Source: Undaria pinnatifida
Taxonomy: Eukaryota > Sar > Phaeophyceae > Laminariales > Alariaceae
Reading direction: 5' to 3'
Assembly: GCA_012845835.1 (NCBI GenBank)
Contig: JABAKD010000030.1
Span: forward strand, 3,212,416-3,276,415
DNA length: 64,000 nt
The translations under genes were made by a program, and so were the position numbers. The notes below the pieces were generated by a model. The model saw nothing but the letters and a program-made list of their open reading frames with translations, was not told the origin of the DNA and ran no database searches. This document shows, piece by piece, positions 10,913 to 21,745 of this stretch (its first letter is position 1; each line of letters starts with the position of its first letter).

Positions 10913-12734
10913 CGCCGACACCGCCTGTCTACGAGCACCAACAACGGTGCCCTTGGAAGGTATCCACTCTTGGCTGAAGGAAACCAACGCTCTTCTCGAT
11001 GGGACAGGGGTGCGACTCCTTGGGCGGATGCAGGTCATGCTCCCGACTTTCCATGCGGAGATTCATGCGTCGAGGCGTCGGTACGAATACCTCCTGCCCG
11101 CGTGGCTGCTGGACGAGACCGCCGAGGGCCCGTGGGCCGGGCCGGCACGAGGCCAGGAGAGCCTCATACCACTGCTGAAGCAGCTGCGAGGCAGGGCGTT
11201 GAGGCCGTTCGGCCACTGTAACGGCAGTGGCAGCGGCAAGCGGCGCCGGTGCCCGCTTTGGCACAACTTCAGTGATAGCGCGGTGCCCCACAGTCCGTCC
11301 GCCGCCCGGCGCCTCTACCGCTTCTACGCTTCCGAGGTCGTCGAGCTAAGGGGCGCGGACTACCTCTGTCTGTCCGTCTCTGGCGACGCGTTTGTGAGCC
11401 AGCAGGTGAGAGGCATGGTGGGTCTCGCCGTGGCGGCGGCGAGAGGGCTGATTTCGGGCACGGACATCGCCGCGTGCATCGACCCGTCGAGGCGAGAAGA
11501 TCTCCTGCCGCTTCCCTTGGCGCCCGTCGCTCCGTGCTCGCTCGCTGAGATTGGCTACCCTTCATGGCAGACGAAGCTGGGCGGCTATTGCATGTCGCCA
11601 GGGGCGGACGAGCGGGCGTCGCCACCGTTAGAAGGGTGGAGTGACGCAGCCGCGCGCTCCGATGCCGCCAGCTTTCGTCATCGCGTCTTAGACAACGCGG
11701 CGGGATGGTGGGAAGATCGGCGACGGGGCGCTGACTGGCTCCGAGACGTCTTGCAGCCAGGCGCGGTGAAGCTTCGCCGAGAGATCGACGACGCGAATGA
11801 GCGAAAAATAAGGGTGGGTGCTGCTTCGGACGAGGTGGAACCCCTGCCCGTGGATGCGATGCTTATCCTGAAAGAGGCGCCAGCCGCTTTCGCTAACGTC
11901 CTGCGATGGTTAAGAGAGGCGGACGCTTCTGGACGCTGGCCCGACAGCACACCTTCGCGCAGTTTGGTCATCTCGGGCGGGAAAGAAGGCGCCCCCGGAG
12001 GGAAAAGTGGAAAAAGCAATAAAAATGCCAACGGGCGCGGGCGTGGGCAGGCGGGCGGCGGTGGCAAAGAGAGAGGCAAGAGAAAAGGGCGGGGACCGAG
12101 GGCGGCAGAAGCCGCCTTCTGGGAGAAAACAAAGGACGTAGAGATGGAAGAAGCCCCTCAACAACAGCAGGAACAGCAGCAGCAGGAGAAGGAGAAGGAG
12201 GAGGAGGAACAGCAGGAGCAGCAGCAGGAGCAGCAGCAAGAGGAACAACCACAACCACAGCAGCAGAAACAAGAGCAGCAACGCGGTGGCTCGTTCACAG
12301 TCGGCGCGTTTCCACCGCCCTGTCCGCCCCCGAGAGGGAACAGACTGTTCCCGGAGCTCGCGCGTGCGGCGTTCGAGCTGGAGGCGATTCTGCTGCCCGA
12401 CCGCCCCCCATCCACTACCATCGCGGTCAACAGGCACGCCAAGTTCAGGCCTCACGTCGACAGCGGGGCTGGAGCCGGCCAGAGCCGAAGCCTGATCGTC
12501 GGGCTGGGAGACTACGTTGGCGGCGAGTTGGTGGTGGAGGGGGAGGCGGAGGACATTCGCTACCGCCCGCTAGAGTTTAACGGGTGGACGCAGCGGCACT
12601 GGACGCGGCCTTTCAAGGGGGAGCGTTACTCGTTGGTGTGGTTCACGCCCAAGGGTTGCGAGGGAATTTCCGGGGACGATCGATTTAGCGTCCCCGTTGG
12701 GGACGCTGGGGAGGTTAGCGGCGGTATGAGCTAG
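10913..12734 (+). CDS. Zinc finger / PUS-like / 2OG oxygenase-like protein, exon 2
   Basis: Second and last coding exon (residues 181-787). It continues the TruA/PUS1-like fold with FHAEIHASRRRYEYLLP (about 227-243, the FHAR..+.R.Y.Y motif), HNFSD (298-302) and SGDAFVSQQVRGMVGLAV (about 337-354, the G.sFL.hQvR.mvG motif). A Gly/Lys/Arg-rich stretch and a Gln/Glu tract (about 597-638) follow. The C-terminal 100 residues look like a 2-oxoglutarate/Fe(II) oxygenase: HVD with H695 and D697, distal H743, and R752 in GERYSLVWFTP, giving the HxD...H...R set. TruA-type enzymes convert uridine to pseudouridine in tRNA, and 2OG oxygenases hydroxylate or demethylate. The fusion suggests an RNA-modifying or RNA-binding role, but that is inference. 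No strong signal peptide is seen. Confidence 0.85.
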
Positions 12735-12879
12735 TTTTTGCGGAATTCCAGCGGCAGTGGGTCAACCCGCGGCAACGGTTACACTTTTTGGGTTTAGCGT
12801 TTCTTCTGACCTTCTGGCCGGTTGAGCTCAGGTGTGGCACTATCGGTTAGTATGCTAACTTTCAGGGGATGTTTGTTTC
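12735..12879 (+). other. Probable 3' flank of the PUS-like gene
   Basis: Sequence directly after the TAG stop. No AATAAA is present here; the first clear one on this strand is more than 1 kb away. No repeat is recognised before 12880. Confidence 0.35.
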
Positions 12880-13030
12880 AGGAGTAACGCGTCCAAACGT
12901 CGGTCGGGTTGCGCGAAACGGAACGCCTTCGAGGTCATGGTTCGGGTGACATATTGACCCCATCTCGTCATGCTAGGGGCTCAGAAAATTCTTAGAATCT
13001 GCTGCACCCCCCTGCCGTGGGATGAGTTCA
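12880..13030 (+). repeat. Dispersed repeat family RD, copy 1
   Basis: Shares GTCGGGTTGCGCGAA, GCCTTCGAGGTCAT, TTCGGGTGA.ATATTGA, TCTTAGAATCTGCTG and CGTGGGATGA with 51295-51425 and 62085-62205, in the same order and orientation. Confidence 0.75.
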
Positions 13031-13740
13031 GTGTTAGTGCTGTATAGCACTCGTTAGACTGAGTGGACTGCAACAACACTGACTGTTGTTAGTGCTTGTA
13101 GTACGAGTTAGGCCCTGCGCGGATTGCAACAGCAGCAAGCAGTGCTAGTGTCTGTTGGTGGCATTGAGTTGGGGAGACCTAACAAGGTGGAGCTAGGTTA
13201 AGCGAGTGCACTGAGTAGAATAATCTGGCTCGCGTGAGCTGTTTGGCCAACCTGAGTTTTTGAGGGGGTGGCTTGGGTCAGAAGCGAGGCGGCGTGCTCC
13301 TGCCACCCGCCTCAGTGGGATAATTGTTTTTTCGTTGGTGACGACGTCCATGCAATATTGGACGTTGGGACGACGTCCGTGCAAAGCTGCTGTTGACGTT
13401 GGAAGGTGTTGGTTCTTGGGCTCCGGTTCGGAGAGAGGCGGTCTGCTTATGCCACCTTCCTAAAGGCTTGTGTTTCTTTTTGTTAGTGATTCGTCGAGAC
13501 GTGGGTCCTTTTTGTTAGTGTTCCGTCCACTCTAAACTCTGCCACTGCGTTGGAAGGGCAAAATCCCTATTTAAAGCTTGTTAAAACTAGGTTTGACGCT
13601 GCCGGCTTGGACGCTGTGTTTGGCAAAGACATTCGGCCGGATCGGGATGCTGTTCGTAGCTTGGAAATACTCTGCGTTGATTGAGCCGCATAAGATTGCC
13701 CCCCTGGAGCCAACCATAGTGCGTACCTGGTAAGTAGCTA
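13031..13740. other. No supported gene
   Basis: T- and G-rich sequence with a short internal repeat of ACGACGTCC.TGCAA near 13341 and 13371. A TACCTGGTA palindrome lies at 13724-13732. No exon recognised. Confidence 0.35.
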
Positions 13741-13885
13741 CTTAGTAGAGATTTAGTATCTGCCTATAACGCATGCTACAAAAGAGGTAGGGGGGATCGC
13801 TCTTGAGGGCTCTTGGTAGAGATTTACTATCTGCCTATAACGCATGCTACAAAAGAGGTAGGGGGAGTCGCTCTTGGGGGCTCTT
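13741..13885 (+). repeat. 71-bp tandem duplication
   Basis: Two direct copies starting near 13745 and 13816, sharing AGAGATTTA.TATCTGCC, TAACGCATGCTACAAAAGAG and GTCGCTCTTG-type blocks. They are almost identical, so the duplication looks recent. Confidence 0.85.
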
Positions 13886-16274
13886 TTTTCAGTGGGTCTG
13901 GCTCTCACTCGGGCGATTGACCCCTCATCTGCTCCTTTGCGGTCTAAAGTGTTCGTGTTTTGTTGTTTTCAAATGGTTAGCTACGCTGCGTTGAGAATAA
14001 AAATGGGCTGAAGATATGTTGTGCTGCGAGGTACAGAGTCACTCAGGCGAGTGGACCGAAGCAGGCACTGTGAAAAACGAGGGTACCCCCCCCCTCACGG
14101 TAGCCTTGGTTTAAGTAAGTACTGCCCCAGGGCAAGCTTTTTTTGGCATGTTTTCTATGGAATCTGATTATGTGCGGTCGGCAGGCATTTGTTTGATTCC
14201 GGGGTGCTTTTCATATCCTACGAAGTATACGGAAGGTGGTGGGCAGGCCATCTTCGGTGGACGTTTTTTTTTATCGCCACATCATCATAGGAGGCGTGGG
14301 TGTCGAAACGCGTCTGTATAGGTACGTGGCTGTTGGCTTCGATGCCTGCACAGTATGCTACCCACGCTGTGTAAACAGATCCACCTCGACGCTTAATAGC
14401 GGAGCCCGAAATATGCGTACGGAGCTCGCAGTTGTTGTGAATTAGATGGGGTGAAATAAATTACTAACCCATGAGGCTTTTATCGTGACCAGTCTGACGG
14501 GTTTTTTTGGTGACCGCGGGCTACTAGATATCAGGGACATGAGCTAATGCGAGAACCTCAATATCGTCATCACTCTGAACCCCGAGTTTTTCGGTGGAAT
14601 GCGTTCTCACTATTATAGCACGACCGAAAGCATATGGCTGTCTCGTGTTTGCATCTTCTCCTGTTACCCCCCCGCCACTGCTAGCGGCATCGGAGGCAAA
14701 AACACCTAATGCAGCGTGCCTTTCAGCCCGTATCCTGACGCCTTTTAGCCTGCATCCTGACAGCGGTTGTGTGCAAGCAGGGTCGATCACGTTCAAGTGC
14801 GGTACGCGGAGTTGTTGCATGGGTCTACAGAGTAGATAGCACGCCCCGCAAAAGTTATAAATGAAAAGGCACGCCGTGCGGTAGGCAGCAATCTGTCAGT
14901 CGTATGCACGAATCGATTGGAATCGTCCGCAGCCCTGCGTTGTAGTGAAAGTCATACAATTCAACCCTCGCGAAACACTTGGTATACTTGTTGGTGCTCA
15001 AAATTTACCGCCAACATACGAATATACTGCTACAAGGTGTCCTGCTACTGTTTTGCAGTAATCAAAACCGGTAAAACATAAGGGATTTCTCCGAAGCGGA
15101 CTCTCTTAAGGGTAAGGGGACACTCTACGGGTATGGAAATGTTCTTGTCCGAAAATCTAACGACGCACTTCTCGAGTCGCGCTATTGCAAATCTAAGAAA
15201 AAAAAGTTGCCCCAACGCTGAGCGACTAGACACTTGCTCGTGGATAGCCCACGAAACTCTTACATCCACGGAAGGCACCACCGAATCCAACCAAACGCAC
15301 TCGGGGTGATGCCCCAAATTTTTCGACGCCTCGCCTCCCCCCCCGCGACTACATTTCTTCCCAGTCGCTTACAAAACGAAAAAAATCGGGAGAGCGGAGA
15401 GAGGGCGGGGGGGGAGGGAGCTGCGCAAACGGGCTGCAACCGCCTGGACAACACGTATTTCCCTAAAAATACGTTCGTTTGAATGACTAAATGCAACGCT
15501 ATACAAACCTCCCGATGCACTATTACTGTTGTTGCTGCTGTTCTCGTGTACGTACGCAAACTCGCTCTCGATCCCCCCGTTTAGCCCATATCAGATCAAA
15601 CCTGGGCAAGGGTTGTACGTCAACCAACTCCCGCAAAAGTAAACTTCAGGAGGCAAAAAGACGGTACTGAAGAAGCAGATCGGAGCCGACACCAAACGAC
15701 ACCACACAGACTACCGCAAGGGCTTTTGCCGCGTTTTTTTATTTTTCCAAACGAGACGCTTAAAAAAACTCGCAGGTGTCTAAAAAATAAGGCGGCATGC
15801 ACGCGGCGACAAAACAAAGTCACGTAGCTTCCGTTCTCCGGGGTGTCTACTCGCAAAACAAAAAAAATCGAAGGACGAGGGCGTCCCCGTTCCACGCCCT
15901 AGAGGATCGGCGTAGGCGCCAGTTGGGGTCGGTGCGGTCACAGCGTACGCTAGCCCGCCCGCGTGAGACTCCTCTGGAAATAGGCCGCACGTTTGCTCCA
16001 TTTATCTTTTTCGCCCCTTTGCTGCGCTCTCGCTGTACAAAACAAAAAAAAATCTGGCTTCTTCTGGAGTGCGCTTGCTCGCCGCTACCTCGCACACCTA
16101 CCCACCTCCAGGAAATGTGTGTGTATACAGTATACCAAATCACTTGCCCACACGCACGAGGTAGACGGCATAGCGCTCCGCCGCCGCGGCGCCCTGCTGT
16201 TCTCAAGAGAGTCTACCCTTATCATAGTCGCCCTCTAGCCGGCCCGAGCCCGGGCCCGGCCCAGCCCTTCCTCC
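13886..16274. other. Intergenic sequence 3' of the bactofilin gene
   Basis: No supported gene on either strand. The part just below 16275 would be the 3' untranslated region of the - strand bactofilin gene. An AATAAA on the - strand occurs near 15738-15743, about 530 bases after the stop, but its use is unproven. Confidence 0.35.
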
Positions 16275-16492
16275 CTACGCTCCCGCCTCCTTGGCTTTTT
16301 CTAGAGAAGAATAATGCGTGAGCTTTCCCTGGAGTCTTCCGCCGTCGATAACCTGAAGCGTGTCGTATACCATGTCGCCGGACACAACGGCCGCTTTCCC
16401 GATGAGGAGCGTTTTGGAAGCGATGATGGTCGCCTTCATGTTCCCTCCGATGCAGCCGTCGGCACACCGCACCTCTCCCTCCATTTGGCCTC
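16275..16492 (-). CDS. Bactofilin, exon 3 (C-terminal half of the domain)
   Basis: Last coding exon (residues 132-203; stop TAG at 16275-16277). It begins after a TATAACAG acceptor and continues the bactofilin right-handed beta-helix: GQMEGEV, CIGGNMKA, LLIGKAAVVSGDM, LQVIDGGRLQGKL. These are the short Gly-spaced turns typical of the family. The first two bases complete the Gly codon begun at the end of exon 2, and the domain runs on without gap or overlap. Bactofilins polymerise without nucleotides into filaments or sheets, often at membranes. A short charged tail (SLEKAKEAGA) ends the protein. The part upstream of the acceptor in this frame is a Leu-rich shadow. Confidence 0.85.
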
Positions 16493-17176
16493 CTGTTATA
16501 CAGGGCAGCAACAGCAGCAACAGCGTTATTAAGATGGAAGAAGCAAAAGGAACAACTACTACAGAGGACCATAGCAATCAGTACCTACTTTTTTACTCAC
16601 CAAATTTGGTCCTGATTACTAGGTTCCTCCGCTATAGAACGGAGCAAGGAGAAAGGAAAGGCAGGGAACGAGAGAAAGCAGTAAGCAGCAAGCAGTAGCA
16701 ACAACTTTTACAAAAAAAACAAACGGTTATCGAATATGAACGCCTTGAAGCTTTTGATTGACATCCTTGATTGAAGACGAGTCTGCGGTGGGGAGAGTGT
16801 CAACCTTTTTTCCACCGCAAAAAATAAAATAAAAACTCAGTCTGTTCCACGTGTTTCCCCCCCCAAACGGGAGTGCATTTCTAAAGCGAGTCGTCAGCAC
16901 AGACCCGGTGGCTTCGAAACCCTTCCCGCTGAAGGCACAGCGCAAAAGGCACAAAAAGAGCACCACGCGATGGCATGAGGCCACCCCACTGTGATTAACG
17001 ACACTTCATGCACTCCGAGTTGTGCCCGTGCCCGCGACAGCACCATTATTTAGTTCCTACGGCTTGCTGTCAGTACAGACCAAATCAGAATACCTGCTAC
17101 GAATACCTCGAATGGGAATTACAACTCTACCGACAACCTGGGGGACCTCGGTTGACAAGTTGAAGCTCATACCCTC

Positions 17177-17345
17177 GTGTGTGTTGTCTCCACATTAAGC
17201 CGTTACTTTTACCCAACGACATCAGCAGTACACCCAGTTTTCGTGTTGATTCTTCGTCCTAAAGAGATACAAATTCTGTCGTCATGGACTACTGTGAGAC
17301 GGAGGAAGCGAAACAGTCGCAATTCGTCAAAATTTATCACGCGTT
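17177..17345 (+). repeat. Dispersed repeat family RB, copy 1
   Basis: Partly conserved copy with a CACATTAA start, a CAACGACATC..CAGTACACCCAG segment and a GATTCTTCGTCCTAAAGAGA block, matching the copies at 24515 and 29535. Confidence 0.7.
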
Positions 17346-17399
17346 CTCTTTTTTTCTCATTTATTAGTACCTGGTATCGTTTTCATTTTCCCTTGTCGT

Positions 17400-17640
17400 T
17401 GCGATTAGTCTGGTGTGCTAGCTTACATATTTTTGCCGGCGTGTTAATTGCGGTTCACCGCATGGCCAAATCACCTTGCTGTATTCGCAAATGTGTATCT
17501 TTGCCTCGTAGTTCGTGGCCACAGCAGTAGCAAAGCTCGTTTCTCTTTCGAGACACCGTCACGGACACTGGTTGTGCTGGATGTACATGGGTGCAAATAT
17601 CAGTTTTACGTGAAAAACACACAACACATCCCTTATGACA
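17400..17640 (-). repeat. Dispersed repeat family RB, copy 2, near full length
   Basis: About 240 bp. On the - strand it runs from a TTTTTCACGTAAAACTGA-like start through GTCCGTG..GGTGTCTC, ATTTGGCCATGC and GCAAAAATATG to GCACACCAGAC. It matches 20495-20740 in full. It faces copy 1, making an imperfect inverted pair. Confidence 0.75.
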
Positions 17641-17859
17641 CGCCAGACGCAAGACGACGCACTCCCTCGGGGCGTTTTTCGATACCCATTTTCTCGAAAC
17701 CACGCGCAGGGTGTCAACGCCGAGCCACGCGGCTATGAACAGATATCGACGAGACCTTCCCAAAACTGCCATCTTCGGTGTGTGCGTGCCCCCCTGGTTT
17801 TTTAGAAAATAAGGTCGAAATATCATCCCAAGCGGTATGTTGTCTTGCGTGCTATACGG

Positions 17860-17890
17860 CAAAATATATACCAGGTACCTGGTAAAAGGT
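17860..17890. repeat. Overlapping TACCWGGTA palindromes
   Basis: TACCAGGTA (17869-17877) and TACCTGGTA (17876-17884) overlap by two bases. Together they form TACCAGGTACCTGGTA, a longer palindrome. Confidence 0.9.
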
Positions 17891-17929
17891 ATAATATGTA
17901 CCAACCACCGAGAAAAGCTTTGTTATATC

Positions 17930-18055
17930 CGTCTCGTCGTTTGTGACCACAGAGTTCGTCAATCTATGAGGTGTCAGCACGGACACCGATGTGCTGGGTG
18001 TAGACGGGTGGAAATATCAGTTAAATATGAGCAAGACACACCGAGACTTCGGGGT
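17930..18055 (-). repeat. Dispersed repeat family RB, copy 3 (partial)
   Basis: Carries TTTGTGACCACAGAG, GGTGTCAGCACGGACAC and GGGTGTAGACGGGTGGAAAT, the reverse complement of the 5' half of the RB copies at 20495 and 25290. Confidence 0.75.
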
Positions 18056-18065
18056 TGTATATCAT

Positions 18066-18400
18066 AAAATTAAAAATACACTCCAGCTGTGAGACCGAAG
18101 ATTTTGTCGAAAATCATCTTTGCAAGCTGTGTGTGATACTCCGAATTGCGCTTATTACGGGTTGTGAATCCTCATTAGGATATAGGTCTGCGACTCCCCT
18201 TGCAACTACAGTTTAGCTATCAGGGTCAACAGGGTGATGTTAGTCAGTCTGTGCACGGAAACTATGAAACCCGTTTTTGAGGGGGACAAAATCTGACAGC
18301 TGTGGAAGGAAATGCATCAGTTTATCAAGTTAATCCTGTAAGTCGAATAACCGGTGAGGGGAGGCCGGAGTTTTTGAGGACGTGGGGGCCTGGGTTTGAT
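18066..18400 (+). repeat. Dispersed repeat family RA, long copy
   Basis: Holds all RA segments: ACTCCAGCTGTGAGA, AGCTGTGTGTGATACTCCG, TATAGGTCTGCGACTCCCC, AGGGTCAACAGGGTGATG and AACCCGTTTTTGAGGGGGAC. It matches 60940-61260 in opposite orientation over more than 300 bp, including the segment beyond the core. Confidence 0.85.
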
Positions 18401-18499
18401 CAATAGGGAGGGGGGTGGGGGGCGGGACGGGCGGGGCAGCTCAATCTGTGCGTGGCAACTATAAATCCTATCCTGTAAGTCGTACACACTCTGTAATAT

Positions 18500-18756
18500 G
18501 CTCGGTGGCCATCTCCGCCGCACCTAATCCCCAGGGGTCATCTCGGGCCGACATACTCATCCATCCATATACAACGGCAGCTTGCGCTACTGGAGTGGTA
18601 ACAACGGGGACCGCCGATAGGGACAGCTCGTGCTGCCGCTACCACGGGAACTGAAGGACACGCCGGCTACGTAGCGCTGGATTGCGAATGCAATTGATTA
18701 AACTGACACACGACGTGTTGTGTGAAAAAACGTGGAAGTGTGGTGAGCTTAACGCC
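18500..18756 (+). repeat. Dispersed repeat family RF, copy 1
   Basis: Shares GGTGGCCATCTCC, CGGCAGCTTGCG, GGGACCGCCG, GGGAACTGAAGGACA and GCGCTGGATTGCGAATG with 26035-26300, and its end with 47460-47590. It runs directly into an R1 array. Confidence 0.8.
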
Positions 18757-18950
18757 TTTACTACTGGAAACCCTTTTGGGGACAAATTCACTTGAAGTTA
18801 GTATAGGGAGGGTGCTTAACGCCTTCACTGCTGGATATCCTTTTGGGGGACAAATTTATTTGGACTTAGTATAGGGAGGGTGCTTAACGCCTTCACTACT
18901 GGAAACCCTTTTCGGGGACAAATTTACTCAAAACTAGTATAGGGAGGAGG
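18757..18950 (+). repeat. R1 repeat, three tandem ~70-bp copies
   Basis: Three direct copies, each with CTTAACGCCTT, ACTGGAAACCCTTTT or similar, GGGGACAAATT and AGTATAGGGAGG. Confidence 0.85.
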
Positions 18951-19330
18951 ATTGTGGGTCTCTAAAGGGGTTAAGCTTTACTCTTCCCCATCCACCGGAG
19001 GATAAAAATACACAAATAAGTGTGCGAAGAACGTTCTTCGGAAAAATAACTTTCCTCTCGCTAAAAAACGAGAATTCCCTTCCCATCATTGGGGACAAGT
19101 TTACTTACAGTTAGAATAGGAAGGGGTTTTGGGGTTCTAAAGGGGTTCAGCTTTAGCTTTCCCCATCCGCCGGAGGATAAGAACACATACTGTAAATAAT
19201 AGTGCGAAACACGTTCTTCGAAAAATAACTTTCCTCCCGCCAAAAAATGTATCCTCCGGCGGATGGGGAGAAAGTAAAGCTTAACCCCTTTAGAGCCCCA
19301 AAATCCTCCTCTCTATACTAAAGAATTCTC
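18951..19330. repeat. R1-related ~180-bp units with an inverted third copy
   Basis: Two direct units (about 18905-19080 and 19081-19250) carry TTCTAAAGGGGTT, CCCCATCCGCCGGAGGATA and AATAACTTTCCTC. A third, inverted copy at about 19245-19310 is complementary to 19134-19180, so the transcript could fold into a long hairpin with a loop of about 70 bases. Confidence 0.75.
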
Positions 19331-20494
19331 CTCCCGACATGGTTTTGGTATGCTTGCGTTGGAAGTAGACAAAACCCTGCAGGCGACGCCTCCAAAATTT
19401 ATGGGGGAAGTGGGGATGGGCGGCAACAAGGCCAACAAAAAAAATGAAAGAAGCACAAAAAAAAGAGCAAAAAACCCGCGTACCAGGTACAAGTACCAAC
19501 GGCAGCTAAGCAACGGCGGCGATGTAAGAGTTCACCGCAGTGCCGCCGCAGCTATCCCACCACAGCAAGCAGCAGCACAGCTAGCGGTAGGATCCCCCTC
19601 AGCAACAAAAACAAGCAGCACCAGCACCAGCACCGGCATTAGCAACAGCTTTTGTTTTCGTTTTTTTCAATTTCGGGACCAGCTTCGCATTCCTTCTCGT
19701 CGTGTGATGCTGCTGCTGCTGCTGCGCTCAGTGTACGTCGCCACCGCGCAGGCGCGCTCCGCTCCGAGCGCGCCCGGCGCCCGACACTTAGGCCACGGCG
19801 GCCTCACACCGCGCTGCTGCTGCTGCTGCTGTTATCACGGTGTGCTGGAATTGAAATGATACACGAGCTGTCCTGTTGTCACGTCTACCATACCAGCATA
19901 GCGCACAAGCGCGAGTAGCCAACGCATTATCCACGGCATCACGCGGGCGAGAGCGCAATATCGTAGCAGCGGCCCGCGGGCACACCTCAACACCGCTCAG
20001 CCGCGTCATACTTTAGCGACAACACCTCTTGACTCTCGAGTCTGTGCTCTCAGCGGTTGCTGTGCTGTGTCAATACACCACTGCACTGAGCAAGCAGCAG
20101 GCAGCTGATGGCACGTGCCTGGCAAGGAAGATGCTCCGTGATTTAGTTAGTTCACTGATTGGAGCTGCGTCGGACAAATGCTCGGTGTTTTGTAGGCCAA
20201 TGAAATGGAGTCAAAAAAGTACAACAATTTTTGTCAAAATCTACCTCGGACTCTTACCTTCGGGGGGATTTTTGAAGCTTTTTTTTTTACCAAGAACGTT
20301 TTTCGCAAACACTATTACACAAATGCGCTCTCGGTATCAATCCTGGGTTAGTTTTGGGTGTTCAGGTGTTCAGATGCAAACTTAAACGACCAGCTGCAAC
20401 AGACAGGCTACATAACACGTGGCGACAAATGTCTACATGAGATATGCGGTCCTCATCACCATCAAGCCGAAGATGTATGTTAGAGGAGAAGGAT
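19331..20494. other. Intronic sequence with CAG/CTG runs
   Basis: Contains CTG runs near 19707-19725 and 19813-19835, a TACCAGGTA at 19481-19489, and a frame at 19350-19859 that I could not link to any family. No supported exon. Confidence 0.35.
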
Positions 20495-20740
20495 CAGCAG
20501 TGCGCGTTCTTCACATAAAACTGACATTTCCATCCATCCACATCCGATCCACATCCGGCACAACCAGTGTCCGCGTTGATGCCTCCTAGAGAGACGAGCT
20601 CTGCGGTCACAAACGATGTACGAGAAAGAGATACACATTGCAACTACAGCAACGTGATTTGGCCATGCAATGAACCGCACCGAACACGTGGGCAAAAAAA
20701 AGATGCAGGCCAGCACACCAGACCATTTGCAACAAAAAGG
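20495..20740 (+). repeat. Dispersed repeat family RB, copy 4, near full length
   Basis: Starts with GTTCTTCACATAAAACTGA and contains GCACAACCAGTGTCCG, AGAGAGACGAGCTC, ATTTGGCCATGCAATGAACC and CCAGCACACCAGAC. Best preserved copy of the family in this window. Confidence 0.8.
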
Positions 20741-20819
20741 TACATTTCTTGTTTTCATCCCAGTTACGATCTTCGCGCTGCTCTCGCGCTCCCTCCCAGT
20801 AGAAACTCAAGACCCCGGG

Positions 20820-21450
20820 TCACAAAGCGGGCCCTCCTCCCCCCTCCCCACTACGGTACGTGCCTTTATTTTCATCGCGTGAATAATTATTTCGTTCCCT
20901 CGTCGACTCGCGTCGAATTGTGTCTATCCACGCTGCTAGGCACTCTCAACAGCTAATCCTTTTATTCTTCTTTTTTGCATTTCTGCAAAAAAAGTCAAAA
21001 CCTTACCACGGTGGGAATCGAGTTCAAGAACCAACGCTAGCAGTATTCGAGGAATTTGTCAAGGTATTAGTGGGGTATTGGTCCATTTGGCCACTTGCAA
21101 AAGTTTAACCAATAGCTTACCCAAACTAAGCCTTGTACAAAGCGGGCCCTCCTCCCCCCTCCCCACTACGGTACGTGCCTTCATTTTCATCGCGTGAATA
21201 ATTATTTCGTTCCCTCGTCGACTCGCGTCGAATTGTGTCTATCCACGCTGCTAGGCGCTCTCAACAGCTAATCCTTTTTTTCTTCTTTTTTGCATTTCTG
21301 CAAAAAAAGTCAAAATCTTACCACGGTGGGAATCGAGTTCAAGAACCAACGCTAGCAGTATTCGAGGGATTTGTCGAGGTAGTAGTGGGTTATTGGTCCA
21401 TTTGACCACTTGCAAAAGGTTCACCAATAGCTTACCCAAACTAAGCCTTA
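20820..21450 (+). repeat. 315-bp tandem duplication
   Basis: Two direct copies, 20820-21134 and 21135-21450, almost identical over the full length. The unit starts ACAAAGCGGGCCCTCC, contains GTCGACTCGCGTCGAATTG and ends with the 85-bp block of the tRNA-like element. Parts of the unit recur diverged at 23880-23990, 52690-52800 and 58060-58275. Confidence 0.9.
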
Positions 21451-21745
21451 TAACACTCTCCCCCCCTGAAACGGCGGGATACCAGGTCGGCCAGATATAC
21501 CGGCGGACGTGTCAATTTCCAAGCGGTTTCTTTTCCTGGGGATACCAGGGGGGGTATTTTTCAAGCTCAATATGGGCGAAGTCTGAAAAAGTTTGTTGTG
21601 GTGGATGTGGGACTCGAACCCACGACCCAAAAAAAAACATGGTCTGTCGACTACGCCATTTGTTAAGGTATTAGTGGGGCATTAGTCTGTTTGACCACTT
21701 GCAAAAGGTTAACCAATAGCTTACCCGAACTAAGCCTTATAACAT
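21370..21745 (-). mobile_element. tRNA-derived element S1 flanked by 85-bp direct repeats
   Basis: Structure: an 85-bp block (about 21370-21450), about 210 bp of middle, then the 85-bp block again (about 21663-21745). The middle, read on the - strand, has a polymerase III A-box-like TGGCGTAGTCGAC and a B-box-like GGGTTCGAGTCCC, spaced as in tRNA genes, but no complete cloverleaf. The same arrangement is at 57172-57560, with a truncated copy at 58087-58256. It could be a tRNA-headed SINE dimer or a small terminal-repeat retroelement. Confidence 0.7.

Noticed and set aside
11910-12455. Leu- and Ser/Cys-rich frames on the - strand over the Q/E tract
   Set aside because: They are shadows of CAG/GAG codon repeats in the + strand gene.
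16360-16698. Frame on the + strand across bactofilin exon 3
   Set aside because: It is the antisense shadow of a conserved domain.
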